Positions 11,045 through 22,283 of a stretch of 64,000 bases of DNA are shown piece after piece. The notes under the pieces are model-generated. The model was not told the DNA's origin. It did no database searches and saw nothing but the letters and a program-made list of their open reading frames with translations. The translations under genes and the position numbers were made by a program. Origin of the DNA: Hyperoodon ampullatus (taxonomy: Eukaryota; Chordata; Mammalia; Artiodactyla; Ziphiidae); assembly GCA_949752795.1 (NCBI GenBank), contig OX457074.1, positions 33,713,980 to 33,777,979 of the forward strand, in the 5' to 3' direction. Position 1 is the stretch's first letter; the number at the start of each line of letters is the position of its first letter.

Positions 11045-11225
11045 AATGAATTCCAGTTCTGCCACCGACAAGCTATGTGACCTGGGGCAAGTTTTCTCAT
11101 CCATCACATAAAATAAAAATACCTACCTTAGAGCCCTGCTGTGAGAACCAAAATTTAAAAAGGATCTATAAAAACATCAAGTATATAGTCCCCAGTACTT
11201 GATCGGCACTCAATAAATTGTGTTC
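11045..11225 (+). repeat. MIR
   Basis: 'ttccagttctgccaccgacaagctatgtgacc', 'ttttctcatccatcacataaaa' and 'cggcactcaataaattg' give a nearly full MIR. Confidence 0.85.
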
Positions 11226-11229
11226 TGTC

Positions 11230-12480
11230 GCTCTGGCAGCTTTTCTACTCTGATGTTTACACACAGCCCTGCTCACATGTACCTAGGAAATACTGAGAAC
11301 CTTGGCATCCATCCTGAATGAAGTGGAATGTTAGAAAATGAACAATTCACTGAAGTCTTGCAGTAACAATCAGCCAACCAACTGATGGGTTTGGGAAGCC
11401 CACCCACACACCTCCTCCCAGGGCTACCCTTTCATCCACACCCCCAGCAGGTGGAAACCTCACCTGCTTTTCCCAGACACCAGGCCTCCTTTCCAAGAAC
11501 CACTAAATCAAAGGCAAGGTGAAAATCACTGTCATTAAATGAGGGAAGAAAAAATACTTGGACTGAGGTTCTTTCAGGGGAAAACAATATTAAAATATTC
11601 TCTGAAATGTTTCCATGCTATTAATAAAAGGAAAAAACTCCCTCACCATCTTTATTACCAAAGCAAACTCCCTTTAATCTATTCCTTTGTTCATTTCTGA
11701 TTTTCAGCAATTCACATCTCCCTAACGAAATCTAATTTCCATAAATGCTTTACAGAATTCAAAGAGGGCAGATCGTTGAATCTTCTTAATAGGATTAATA
11801 AATGCTGAGAGGGTGTAACACAAAATTAATGGGGAAATTTAATAATTCTCCTATTGGAATTTCCTTTGCATTTAGTTCCCGGGGGGAGAATGTTAGTATG
11901 TACTTCCTGTAGACGACTTTGTTTAATGGAAACTTTGCAGAAACGAGAATTAGGCCTTTGGTGAACAGGGATCCTTAATTTAATTTGTTTTTACTGCCAG
12001 AACATGGGGAGTGACTCATAGCGTATCGCACCAGCAGGCAGCCTGTTAGAATTCAGTTTTGTTGTGATCACTAGGGTGATGACTTCTCCAGGGCCCAGTG
12101 TTGGGAGAACAGCATGGTGTAGTTATTCCAGGAATCATAAATGTCATTTAAAAAGTCCTAGAGGAGCAGTCGCATCACAGAGCGGCCTTATAAACATGGG
12201 ATGCCAGTCGCTCTTCACATACTTATGGCACATACCTTCACATACCTGTAACGTTCTGGGGGAGGGGAGGAGAGACAAGAAGGGGGGATGGGAGCCCTTG
12301 CTTTTATTTGGATTTTTTTTCCCTTAAAGTCAGTCTCCAGTTTAAAACAAAATAAAAACGCTTTGTTGCTAATTCTTGGTTTGCTTTCCCCATTTTGACT
12401 CTGTTGCTCCCACCTCCGCCATGGGTAGCCGTCTACCTAGAGAGAACCCAAAAAGGTAGGGCTTGAAAGGAAAATGCTTC
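11230..12480. other. Repeat-free non-coding stretch, possible conserved element
   Basis: I recognise no transposon here. The part 11560-12060 is AT-rich with many TAAT/ATTA cores ('attaataaatgc', 'aaaattaatgggg'), a composition common in developmental enhancers. Conservation cannot be judged from one genome. The frame at 12064-12327 is not recognised. Confidence 0.3.
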
Positions 12481-12484
12481 TCCT

Positions 12485-13245
12485 AGGTATACATATGCAC
12501 CCAAGGAATTGAAAACAGGGAATGGACCAGATATTCTCGTGTGCCAATATTCATAACAGCATTTACGATAGAAAAAAGGGGAAGCAACTCAAGTATCCAT
12601 TGACGGATGAATGGATAAACCAAACGGGGTGGATTCGTGCCATGGAGTATTACTCAACTGTAAAAAGGAATGAAGCTCTGACACCTGCTCCCACATGGAT
12701 GAACCTTGAAGACATTGTGCCCGGTGAAATAAACCAGACACACAGGGACAGGTATTATATGATGCCACTCATATGAGGTCCCCAGAATAGGCAAGTTCAT
12801 CAGACAAAGAGTAGAATGGAAGTTACCAGGCACTGGGAGGGAGACAGAATGGGGAGTTATCCCTTAATGGTCACAGAGTTTCTGTTGGAGGGGGTGAAAA
12901 ATTTTTGGAACTAGACAGTGGTGACAGTTGCACAACACTGTGAATTTAAATAACACCGCTGAATTAGACTCCTAAAAATGGTTAAAATGGTCAGTTTTGG
13001 GGCTTTCCTGGTGGCCCAGTGGTTGAGACTCCGCCTTCCAATGCAGGGTGTGTGGATTCGATCCCTGGTCGGGGAGCTAAGATCCCACATGCCTCGTGGC
13101 CAAAGAGCCAACACATAAAACAGAGGCAATATTGTAACAAATTCAATAACGACTTTAAAAGCGGTCCACATCACAAAAGTCTTTTTTAAAAATGGTCAAT
13201 TTTATGTTATGTATTATGTTATATATTTTATGACAATAAAAAAAT
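12485..13245 (+). mobile_element. L1MA-type 3' end, split by a SINE
   Basis: ORF2 C-terminal text ('gaatggataaacc..', 'atggagtattactcaactg') leads into the 3' UTR ('gttgcacaacactgtgaattt', 'taaaaatggttaaaatggtc'). It resumes after the SINE with 'aatggtcaattttatgttatg' and an AATAAAAAAA end. A C-terminal ORF2 piece (12522-12776) is still open but lacks any catalytic region. Confidence 0.9.
12999..13188 (+). mobile_element. CHR-type SINE (older form) inside L1MA
   Basis: 'ggctttcctggtggcccagtgg' head, 'gtggattcgatccctggtcgggg' B-box region, and a 3' tail with 'caatattgtaacaaattcaataa' and 'gcggtccacatcac'. It is flanked by a 15-bp TSD AAAATGGTCARTTTT (12984-12998 and 13189-13203), with one mismatch. 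Confidence 0.95.
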
Positions 13246-13249
13246 ACCC

Positions 13250-14160
13250 CCCAAAATAAGGGAAACTGGACTTCAGGACTCTTTCTTCTACTTTTCCCTC
13301 TCTCTTTTCTACCCTACCCTGTTTCTCCCCTCCTCTCCAGTGTGTCTCTCACCTTCCCATACTGTCCTTAAATAAGGGGAGGGGAGGGGAAGTGCCTGCT
13401 CATAGTAGATGCTCAATAAATGGTCTTTCCTCCCATCCATCACCCTGTGTGGGGGGGTGAGAGTGGGGTGACACAGGTTTGCTGTCTGTTCCTTCTTCTA
13501 TCTTGTTGATTTTATTTTTTTCATTCAAATAAAGGTGTTTAAAATTACTTTTACTGACAGGGAGCCTGGTTCTTCCAGAACCCATTCTTGGCCTACACTG
13601 AGATGTACTCATGACACAGTCAGTGTTGGGAGCAGGTTTTTAAAATAGCCACTTGTCAAGAGGATAATTTTATTGTATTTAGAACTCAGTTCACAAGAAA
13701 CAGCAGCAGAAAGCCAAGAGAAAAGCGACTCATTTCATCCCCAGACCCAAAGACAGATCAATTGTCTAATTGGCAATTATCACCACAGGGGTCCTGAGAC
13801 TGAGATGGGGCCTCCACCTGCCTCATGCAGACACCTGTCACAGAGATACAAGTTTCTGTAGCTCTTAAGCTTGAGGAGTTAGTGTAAACCGTTAGCAACG
13901 AAAACTACGGTTTTCCCCGCACATTTGCAAAAAGCAGCATCATATAAACTCTCACACCTAAAAGAGAGAGTTGAATCCCAGAAACGAAGGATTTTGATTT
14001 GCACATGGAGAGCTGTGAAGTTTCCCCCCTAGATTCAAGATTATAATACAATTTGTGCGAACAGTTAGGGTTAGAAAGGCACCAAATTGTACCTAGATGC
14101 TTTTTTGATAGTTTACTCTCAGTTTTCTTACAGGGAGGAAATAATCCTAAAATACAGGTT
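13250..14160. other. Non-coding stretch with an L2-like scrap
   Basis: 'tgcctgctcatagtagatgctcaataaatgg' at about 13393-13422 resembles the 3' end of L2/MIR. The remainder is unassigned. Confidence 0.4.
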
Positions 14161-14171
14161 TGATTGGAGTT

Positions 14172-14371
14172 TTGTTTTTGCGGTTCGCGGGCCTCTCACC
14201 GTTGCGGCCTCTCCCATTGCGGAGCACAGGCTCCGGACGCGCAGGGTCAGCGGCCATGGCTCACGGGCCCAGCCGCTCCGCGGCATGTGGGATCCTCCCG
14301 GACCGGGGCACGAACCCGTGTCCCCTGCATCGGCAGGCGGACTCTCAATCACTGCGCCACCAGGGAAGCCC
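14172..14371 (-). mobile_element. CHR-type SINE (short GC-rich form)
   Basis: Antisense: a T-rich left edge, 'gcgggcctctcaccg', the body, 'cgaacccgtgtcccctgcatcgg', and the head complement 'gcgccaccagggaagcc'. The TSD is short or diverged: TGGAGTT at 14165-14171 and 14372-14378. Confidence 0.95.
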
Positions 14372-14399
14372 TGGAGTTATTTTTACCTGCCTCTTGCTC

Positions 14400-15630
14400 A
14401 CCCCCAAAATTCAAAGTGGATCATAACATAATTTGGATAGAGGGATAGACTCGGGAGATTTTTTCTTTTCTTTCTTTTCCCAATTTGGTGTGGCTATTTT
14501 CTTTCACGATGAAAAAGCATTCCTATGATGTATAATATGTTTTTGAATGTTGCTAAGATGAGCTGTATTTAATAAAATGTTCTATTTCCAACTGTAGACT
14601 CGCAGTGAAAAAGCCAGCTCTGATCTGTTTGTCAGATCATCACGCAATGCTTATTATTTAACCACTGACAAATGGCATGGCTCCATCTTATTCCTGGTGG
14701 TAGTTTGTGCCTACATTTTAAGGAAATGAACCAAGAGTTTCTTGGGCAATGAGCTTAGGAGAGTGCACCCATAAAATAAGGACAACAAACACATACATCG
14801 CTGTTTTTACAGGGCTGACTTAAGACCTTTAGAGAGCCTAGACTCTTAAAAAGGTTACCGCAGCCTCCATCCCTTTGTGATTCAAAATACAATAAAAACA
14901 ATAGTAAACTGCACTTACTGCTATTATTATTGCGGCAGATTGTTTGCATTGCCTGGGCTTTCCCGGGATTAAATGGCACACTTTGGAAGCCCACATCAGA
15001 GCTAAGCCCACCCAGGTGCTAAAATGAGGGGCTATGGTTCCCACTGCTAAGCCTGCCTTGAAAGAAAACACTAAACCAGGGGCGATTGATCCAGTATTTC
15101 GATCATCTCACATGACTAATTGGATCAACCATTTTAATGGAACTGTCTCATCCATCCAAGCAGCCAGTCAATTAAATCTAACCATCAGCTTAACTGAACC
15201 CCCTGCCCCGCCCCCATGGAACAGACCAAATATCTGAACACAGGGAATTCACAAGTTGTTTTCACGTCAGGTACACATGGCCTTAATGACAGAGTTGGAC
15301 TCGTGCCACTGCTGAGTTCATCGACTATACAGCAATCACTCCCGGATATGTGGTCCCCCACCTTCTTTCAAACAAAATAACATCAGCTCAGAATCCATCG
15401 GTCCAGTGGCCAAAGAGTGCCTTGGCCTAAGGCTCCCAGCTTCTGAAATGTCTTTGTACAAATTCTGCCAAGATGTACTTTAGAGGACAGACACCTACCT
15501 ACTCAGTAAATTATAGCTCCTACAAGCACTTACATGCATATCAGAGCTTGGCAATGTGACGATACATTCCAGAAAATTCACAACACCCTCAAGTAGAAAT
15601 ACGCCAGCCTGTTTTTCCCATAAGTATACT
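14400..15630. other. Non-coding stretch, no recognised feature
   Basis: Mostly unique-looking. The region 14600-15200 has several ATTA/TTAAT cores and no visible repeat. The frames found have no recognised homology. Confidence 0.35.
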
Positions 15631-15650
15631 TGCCTGAGTCCTCATTTTTT

Positions 15651-16456
15651 TATTTATTTATTTTTTTTTTTTGCTTTATCACAAATTTAATCAGTTATAT
15701 GTATACATATGTTCCCATATCCCCTCCCTTTTGCGTCTCCCTCCCACCCTCCCTATCCCACCCCTCCAGGCGGTCACAAAGCACCGAGCTGATCTCCCTG
15801 TGCTATGCGGCTGCTTCCCACTAGCTATGTACCTTACGTTTGGTAGTGTATATATGTCCATGCCTCTCTTTCACTTTGTCACAGCTTACCCTTCCCCCTC
15901 CCCATATCCTCAAGTCCATTCTCTAGTAGGTCTGTGTCTTTATTCCTGTCTTACCCCTATGTTCTTCATGACCTTTTTTTTTTCTTAAATTCCATATATA
16001 TGTGTCAGCATACAGTATTTGTCTTTCTCTTTCTGACTTACTTCACTCTGTATGACAGACTCTAGGTCCATCCACCTCATTACAAATAGTTCAATTTCAT
16101 TTCTTTTTATGGCTGAGTAATATTCCATTGTATGTATGTGCCACATCTTCTTTACCCATTCATCCGATGATGGACACTTAGGTTGTTTCCATCTCCGGGC
16201 TATTGTAAATAGGGCTGCTATGAACATTTTGGTACATGTCTCTTTTTGAATTATGGTTTTCTCAGGGTATATGCCCAGTAGTGGGATTGCAGGGTCATAT
16301 GGTAGTTCTATTTGTAGTTTTTTAAGGAACCTCCATACCGTTCTCCATAGTGGCTGTACCAATTCACATTCCCACCAGCAGTGCAAGAGTGTTCCCTTTT
16401 TTCCACACCCTCTCCAGCATTTATTGTTTCTAGATTTTTTGATGATGGCCATTCTG
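15651..16456 (-). mobile_element. Recent 5'-truncated L1 insertion
   Basis: Antisense L1: a T-rich tail at the left (15651-15673), a long pyrimidine-rich 3' UTR complement, then ORF2 C-terminus at the right. It is flanked by a perfect 19-bp TSD GCCTGAGTCCTCATTTTTT (15632-15650 and 16457-16475). About 806 bp inserted. The intact reading frame at its 5' end and the perfect TSD argue that it is younger than the other L1 pieces here. Confidence 0.95.
15985..16456 (-). pseudogene. L1 ORF2p C-terminal fragment, open frame
   Basis: The frame encodes the last 150-odd residues of L1 ORF2 protein. It begins at the truncation point and ends at a natural stop (15985-15987). Recognisable parts are the Cys-rich segment '[19 protein letters not shown]', '[16 protein letters not shown]', 'MEYYSAIKRNE' and 'SEVSQKEKDKY'. 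Endonuclease and reverse transcriptase domains are absent, so it cannot mobilise anything. No frameshift or internal stop is seen in the retained part. The upstream ATG that extends the frame lies in flanking DNA and is accidental. Confidence 0.9.
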
Positions 16457-16639
16457 GCCTGAGTCCTCATTTTTTATTCCCAAACTATGGTCACCTCAGT
16501 ACAGAAAGGATCCAAGTCTTTGGTGCCTTTAGTAGTCCCCTCCTGGGCACATATGAGGTCCCAAGTGCCCATTAAAGGGGGTTAAAGGGCTCTCATGATT
16601 GGCTGGAGTGTGTAAATTGATATAACTTCTACAGCTGGC

Positions 16640-16990
16640 AACTGAGTGAAATCTTTCAGAATCACAAACACATATACCCTTTGTCCAGAAAGTTCAGTTC
16701 CCAGAATTTGTCCCACAGATACACGTACTCTCAAATTTATGGCATCACCTAGATATGTGATTAGTCATTACAGCTTTATTCAACCAGCAGAAGATTGGAA
16801 ACTACCTAAATGTCCATCCATAGGTGACTGGTAAAATACATTATTGTAAGTCTATACAATATGCAGCCACAACAAACGAGTAAACTTTGTATGGATTGAT
16901 AAGGAACAGTCTACCAGATATTATATGAATTTTTTAAAAGTCAAGGTGAAAGCAATATATATAGCTTGCTTCCATTCATTTACTTTTTCA
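16640..16990 (+). mobile_element. Ancient L1M-type 3' remnant
   Basis: 'attggaaactacctaaatgtccatccataggtgactgg' and 'atacaatatgcagccac' are diverged L1 text in sense orientation. Confidence 0.7.
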
Positions 16991-17140
16991 AATTTTTCAA
17001 ATTTTTCAAATATTTTTGTTTTTATTTTTTTTAATTAAGGTGAAAACAATATATATTGCATGCTTCCACTCATTTATTTTTTCAATTTTTTAATTTATTT
17101 TTTATTTTTTTACCCATTCATTTATTTTTTAAAGGAAAAA
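16943..17140 (+). repeat. Local tandem duplication, about 94-bp period
   Basis: 'aaggtgaaagcaatatata' (16943) recurs as 'aaggtgaaaacaatatata' (17037). Each is followed by 'gcttgcttccattcatttac' or a close variant and T-rich runs. A further 'cccattcatttattttt' follows near 17112. It was duplicated inside the old L1 remnant and then diverged. Confidence 0.75.
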
Positions 17141-17149
17141 TCTATGCAT

Positions 17150-17590
17150 TTGCTTTTTTTTACACTTGTTTGTGTATAACATAGCTCACTTTTAGCTGAA
17201 AAAATTAATTTTCTTTCTTACTAAAAATACAACATTTTGTGATGGTATATAATATTGAATGATAGCCCTATTTCAATTACTAAAATATTAATATTTGTTT
17301 TATTCATTTATGTATTAATTTAGGTGAAATATGCAACAGCTAGTTATTTAGTGGAAAAAATTTTAAACAAGCCTCGTCAATTCTGGAAGATGTGTAGATA
17401 ATCTTAAGACTAATAGGTACCAGCGGTGACTTTGGGAATGTTTCTCTGGAACTGGACAAAATTCCCTATATTTTTCTCCCTCTTCTACTCTAAAATGAAT
17501 GTGATAAAGCTGAGTACACTTAGTGGATCCCTCTTCTAAGAATACACATATTTGCTTTAACATGAATACTTAATATCTGAAAGCATATCA
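17150..17590. other. AT-rich non-coding stretch
   Basis: It is probably more decayed L1 3' sequence, but I cannot place it with confidence. Confidence 0.35.
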
Positions 17591-17591
17591 T

Positions 17592-18110
17592 CGTTCATTC
17601 ATTCAACAAGTATTTATTAAGATCCCACTGATGCCAGATGCTGAGAAAGCAGCAGGAAACAAACAAGGTCCTGGATGCCATGAGGTCAGAGTCCATGAAC
17701 ACAATATACAGTCAGTCCTCTGGGTTCATGGATTCCACATTTGCAGGTTCAACCAAACTCAGATGGAAAATATTCAGAAAAAAAATTTTCCAGAAAGTTC
17801 CAAAAAGCAAAGCTTGAATTTGCCTTGTACCGGCAACTATTTACATAGCATTGTATTTACAACTATTTACACAGCATTTACATTATATTAGGTATTATAA
17901 GTAATCTAGAGATGATTTAAAGTATATGGTAGGATGTGAGTAGGTTATATGCAAATATTAAGCCATTTTTTATAAGGGACTTGAGCACCCCTGAGTTTAG
18001 GTCTCCGTTGGGGGGGTCCTGGGACCAATCACCCTCAGATAGCAAGGGGTGGCTGTAACAGTCACAAAGTGGTAAGTGCTATGAAGAAAAATAAAATGCA
18101 TGCTTCTGAG
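17592..18110 (-). mobile_element. L2-like LINE 3' end, split by a Tigger
   Basis: 'cattcattcaacaagtatttattaag' and 'gatgccagatgctgagaaagcagcagg' (17592-17706) resume at 18058 with 'gtcacaaagtggtaagtgctatgaag'. This is a common mammalian antisense LINE 3' pattern. Confidence 0.65.
17709..18055. mobile_element. Tigger-group (TcMar) non-autonomous DNA transposon
   Basis: It starts CAGTCAGTCCTC and ends GGGGTGGCTG, the reverse complement of an imperfect terminal repeat (CAGCCACCCC). It is bracketed by a TA on each side (17707-17708 and 18056-18057), as expected for TcMar insertion. The internal 'gtattataagtaatctagagatgatttaaagtata' is a signature I recognise from this group. Length is about 347 bp and there is no transposase frame. 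Confidence 0.85.
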
Positions 18111-20480
18111 TCACGGGCATCCAACGTTTTCTCCTTTCTGCCTTAGAAAGTACAAAAAGGAGAGAAGGAAACTGAGTCACTGGCCATTCAATGACACTAA
18201 AATAAACCACACTGAGCACTGGTCATGATAAATTCTTGAGGGGCTGGGGAGGAGTCTGGGTTTTCAACACAACAGACTCTTCCCAGTGGAATGTTGGGTG
18301 AATTCTGTCCATCACCTAGCTGGAGATGGACGATGGCTATCTGTGGTCCAGGACAGACATTTAGAGATGAATAAAACCAACAGAAAGTCCTTAGCAGTCT
18401 GAATATAGTCTTTGAGATTTAAACATGTACTAATTCTGACCTTCAGGAATCTGGTGAGAATGACAGTAGGAGTGAGCAGAGGCCTTCTTCCCAGACCCGG
18501 AACCTGGGACATCCAGAAGGAATAGCACTATAAAGTGTGGCTACTGGGAAATTTAACAAACAAAACAAAAACCTGGTAAAAGAGAGACCCAAAATATCAC
18601 TGTCATATCTGGGTGATCTACCCTGCGGGCAGGTACAAAGAGATTGTCTGTGTCACATTGCACACAGCAACAGCCTCAGAGCAGCGCTATCGCACTCCAC
18701 CACCACATCTAACCTCTGAGAGTGGTGCAAAGTTTTTCTGCACACGCTTTCCCTCTTTCCCCCTCATTTTTAGGGTCAGTCTGTACCTGCGATGTCAGGT
18801 CACAGAACCATAGGAAGCACTGCCCGTCCGCCTCTTTAGCTTTTATTTCATCTTAGTTCTATGGTAACTTGAGGTTGAAAGCTCTACTCCAGCCCTGATG
18901 TCACCACCTCCAACCATTTCAGTTCTCTTTGCTCATCTTCCAGAACATTCCGCAGTAAAGGATTGTCTTAAAGACGCTGCCCCTTTGCCTCTAGCATAAA
19001 GGCTTGCGGTCAAAGATCTGATGATAATCGAGTTCCCTTTGAGTCCCTGGCTGCTTTTACCTCTTGTCCAGAGGATCTCTTTTCTTTTTTTTAAATCCAA
19101 AACATTTACTCGAGTATGTGTTGGTGTTGCTCATCCCGGGTTGATACTCTCAGGGACACGGTCGATTTCAATATGTAGTTTCCAACCTTGTCATATTTCA
19201 GGAAAGTTCTCTTGCATTATAGTTCCCAGCTCTGTGCCACCATATTGCTTTTCTCTTTGGAGATCCCTGTTGTGCTGGTGTCAGATGCCATGGCTGCAAA
19301 CCTTGAGTTTCACACCTCCAAACACAGCCCCTGCTCTCTCTCTCTGTCTCTCTGTCTCTCTCTCTCCATCTTCCAGGCTCTTATTGACTGCAGCTCTCAC
19401 TTTCCAGTTTCCTCCCTCCCTCCCTGCTCTCTCTCTACTTTGGGATTTTTGTCTCCTCTTCCCTAAAAGGACCATAAACTCCTTAAAACCTCGCCCACCA
19501 TCTTATCCATCTTTTCTGTAGCCCCCAAATCTGTCCTCAACCACACAGCTCTGAGATCCTTGTAGATAGCCATCAGATATTCTTGTAATTGAATCAAATA
19601 ACCTCTTTGCCCTGAGGTCCCTCTGATTGGCTCCTGGGAGATTGTAATCATCTGCTTCTTGAGTGAAGTAGAGGGTGTGATAGAGATCTGAAAGCGGAAA
19701 ATGCCTTTAAATTTCCAATAGGTGGTTGGGTGTCATACCACCAGCTGTCCCCTCCCTGGGGGTCTTGCCTAATCTGCTGTCAGAATCCTGGATGAAATGC
19801 ATAGGCTTTTTCCACTGGGTTTGAGTGTTTGGTTGAAAAAGTAGTGCACAGCTTCATATATCATTATTAACAAGGAAGAAAGGCCATTAAAATTTTTACT
19901 TATACTTGCTGGGTTTGTGGTCATTTGGGTGCAATACACCTTGCCTCTCTTATATGCTTACTTTGTTTAATAACATTGTTCTCAGAACTGAGTGATTCCT
20001 GATTCTATTTTTTACAAAGTAAGTCATTTTCATATACTATATTGAAAACAGTCCCTTATTTTGTCTTTGACTGATATTGTGTTGGTGTACCCTAGATAAT
20101 TAAAGTAATATTTAAAGTCTTGTTTTTCATCAATTAGATTTAAATAACTTTTTATCTTTTCTCATTTCTAATCAAATTAGATTATTCTTATCATCGTTTT
20201 CCAAAATCATTTGTAAACTAAACAGAGTTTTCAAATGTTTTTGCTGGCAGGGCCTCTGCCAAAACATTTTCAAAAACCATTTATTAAGAAGAACTTTCAT
20301 TGTATGTTTACATAATCACAAAGAATAACACTTCCAGCTCTTTGTATTTTATGAACATTTGTAAATACAATGGTTATGTCACTCTTAAAAAGTTTTTTCT
20401 TCAATAGATCATTCTAATAAATACTCAGCAGTCTAATAAATACTAAGGTCAGGGATCATAGGATGAGCTTATTAAACCCC
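18111..20480. other. Non-coding stretch, no recognised feature
   Basis: A long stretch without a gene or clear transposon, apart from the CT-rich microsatellite listed separately. The 166-codon frame at 19021-19521 is pyrimidine-repeat driven (Leu/Ser/Pro-rich) and is not recognised. Confidence 0.35.
19328..19372 (+). repeat. (CT)n / CTCTGT microsatellite
   Basis: 'gctctctctctctgtctctctgtctctc' forms an imperfect CT array. Confidence 0.85.
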
Positions 20481-20484
20481 TAGA

Positions 20485-20665
20485 GTCTGGAACTTGATTG
20501 CCTGAATACCAATCCTGCTCTACAACTAACTGCAATTTTAGGAAGTTTTTAACCCCTCTATCCTCTGTTTCTTTATTTGCAAGATAGCATTTTTATAAAA
20601 TGAAATTAGCTAATACACTCAATAACCGGGTGCCTTCCACAAAGCAAGCCCTCGGAAGAAATCAG
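20485..20665 (+). repeat. MIR
   Basis: 'gagtctggaacttgattgcctg', 'tgctctacaactaactgc', 'cctctgtttctttatttgcaa' and 'gccttccacaaagcaag' follow the MIR plan. Confidence 0.7.
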
Positions 20666-20764
20666 AATCTACTATTAGAGTAAGCCCTCTTTGAAACAGA
20701 CAGCCTTCAACCTCCACACAGTATACTCTGCAGCCCTGTGTTTGCATTCTTTAGACTTTGTTTT

Positions 20765-21190
20765 GTTTTGTTTTAATTTTTATTGCAGCATAGTTGATGT
20801 ACAATGTTGTGCTAGTTTCAGGTGTACAGCAAAGTGAATCAGTTATACATACACATCTATCCACTCTTTTTTAGATTATTTCCCCATATAGGTCATTACA
20901 TAGTATTGAGTAAAGGTCCTTGTGCTATACAGTAGGTCCTTATTAGCTATTTATTTTATGTATAGTAGTGTGTATATGTCAATCCCAATCTCCCAGTTTA
21001 TGCCTCCCCCCCCCCAGGAAACCATAAGATTGTTTTCTACATCTGTGACTCTATTTCTGTTTTGTAGATAAGTTTGCATTTGTACCATTTTTTTAGATTC
21101 CACACATATGCAATATACGATATTTGTCCTTCTCTGTCTGACTGACTTCATTCTGTATGACAACCTCTAGGTCCATCCATGTTGCTGAGG
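20765..21190 (-). mobile_element. L1 3' end (artiodactyl-type), antisense
   Basis: 'tattgcagcatagttgatgtacaatgttgtgctag', 'gtgctatacagtaggtcc' and 'tctgactgacttcattctgtatgac..ggtccatccatgttgct' read as L1 3' UTR plus the ORF2 end in reverse complement. A C9 run (21008-21016) sits inside. Confidence 0.9.
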
Positions 21191-21750
21191 ACTTTGTTGA
21201 TAGCTTAAATTAACTTGAATAAAGAATTGGAACGCCATTGACACGGGGCTTTGGGATGTGAATGCTTGTACTACACCTGAACTTCCACAAAGATAAACGC
21301 AACTCTGTAACATTCCATCTTGTTCCATCAGAAGAAGAACAGTAGGTCCAGACTAGTCTTCAGAATGAGGAGTCCTTCCGGTTTAGAGGAGGCATAAAGA
21401 CAATGAAGTCCCATTAATTCTGAAACCTTCCTGGCCCAGGATGGTGGGCTTCTCACCACAGAAATGTCAAGAGAATACATGCCTGAAATACTGGTTTTGT
21501 TGTTTAAATCAATAGACATTCAACAAAGCCTCGTCGATAGTAATGCTGGGCTGTTTCTTCTGAAAATGCATTTAGACAAATGATCCCTCTCAAGGGCAAG
21601 AACTCCGTTTATATTTCCCCTCTCCTGATCAAATTTGCTCAGGGACGTGGAAATCCTGATGTTATCCTCTTGCAAACACACTCAAATCAAACCATCCTGG
21701 TGCTGTCAGATAGGGGCTCATAAAAGCAGGTTGTCAAAATCGGTGGGTCA
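21191..21750. other. Non-coding stretch, no recognised feature
   Basis: Nothing recognised. The composition is ordinary. Confidence 0.35.
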
Positions 21751-21754
21751 GTTA

Positions 21755-22090
21755 AGGTGAGTGAAAGAACTCAGTGACAAAAAGACAAATACAGATGATT
21801 CCACTTATATGAGGGACCCGGAAGAGTCCAATTCACGGAGACGGCTTCCCTGGTGGCGCAGTGGTTGGGAGTCCGCCTGCTGATGCAGGGGACACGGGTT
21901 CGTGCCCCAGTCCGGGAAGATCCCACACGCCGCGGAGCGGCTGGGCCCGTGAGCCATGGCCGCTGAGCCTGCGCGTCCGGAGCCTGTGCTCCGCAACGGG
22001 AGAGGCCACAACAGTGAGAGGCCCGCGTACCGCAAAAAAAAAAAAAAAAAAAAGGTTAAAATGGTCCATTCTGTGTTATGTGAAAACACT
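21755..22090 (+). mobile_element. L1MA remnant with internal deletion at a SINE
   Basis: The left piece ends 'attccacttatatgaggg..gtccaattcacggagac' (to about 21842). The right piece starts 'ggttaaaatggtccattctgtgttatgtg' (from 22054). In the related copies at 12485 and 31210 these two motifs are about 200 bp apart, so that segment is missing here. Confidence 0.75.
21843..22053 (+). mobile_element. CHR-type SINE (short GC-rich form), no clear TSD
   Basis: Full head-to-tail copy with 'gtccggagcctgtgctccgc' and an A tail (22035-22053). The flanks do not share a convincing repeat. Confidence 0.95.
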
Positions 22091-22283
22091 GGAACTCCAT
22101 TCTGTCTCTGCTAACATCGAATGCATTCCAAGGTTCAAGCCTGAAAATGGTAGAGGAGGTTGGTGTGGGTTTAACTTTCTTCCAGGAGGTTGAGCTCAGT
22201 TCTCCTGACCCAGTACCTTATTCCTCAGCCAGATCCCAGGTTTCACGGTGAGTGGAAGACTGGGGCCCTGGCACGTGGCGTGT

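Noticed and set aside
12522..12776. Open frame resembling part of L1 ORF2 in an old L1MA
   Set aside because: It is a short surviving C-terminal scrap of an inactive element, covered by the L1MA entry.
14087..14448. Recurrent open frames reading like VESPPADAGDTGSCPGPG... or HGPSRSAACGI... across many positions
   Set aside because: These are translations of the GC-rich CHR SINE body in different frames and strands (for example near 9629, 14128, 21861, 43943, 48467, 57460, 58029 and 60515). They are not genes.
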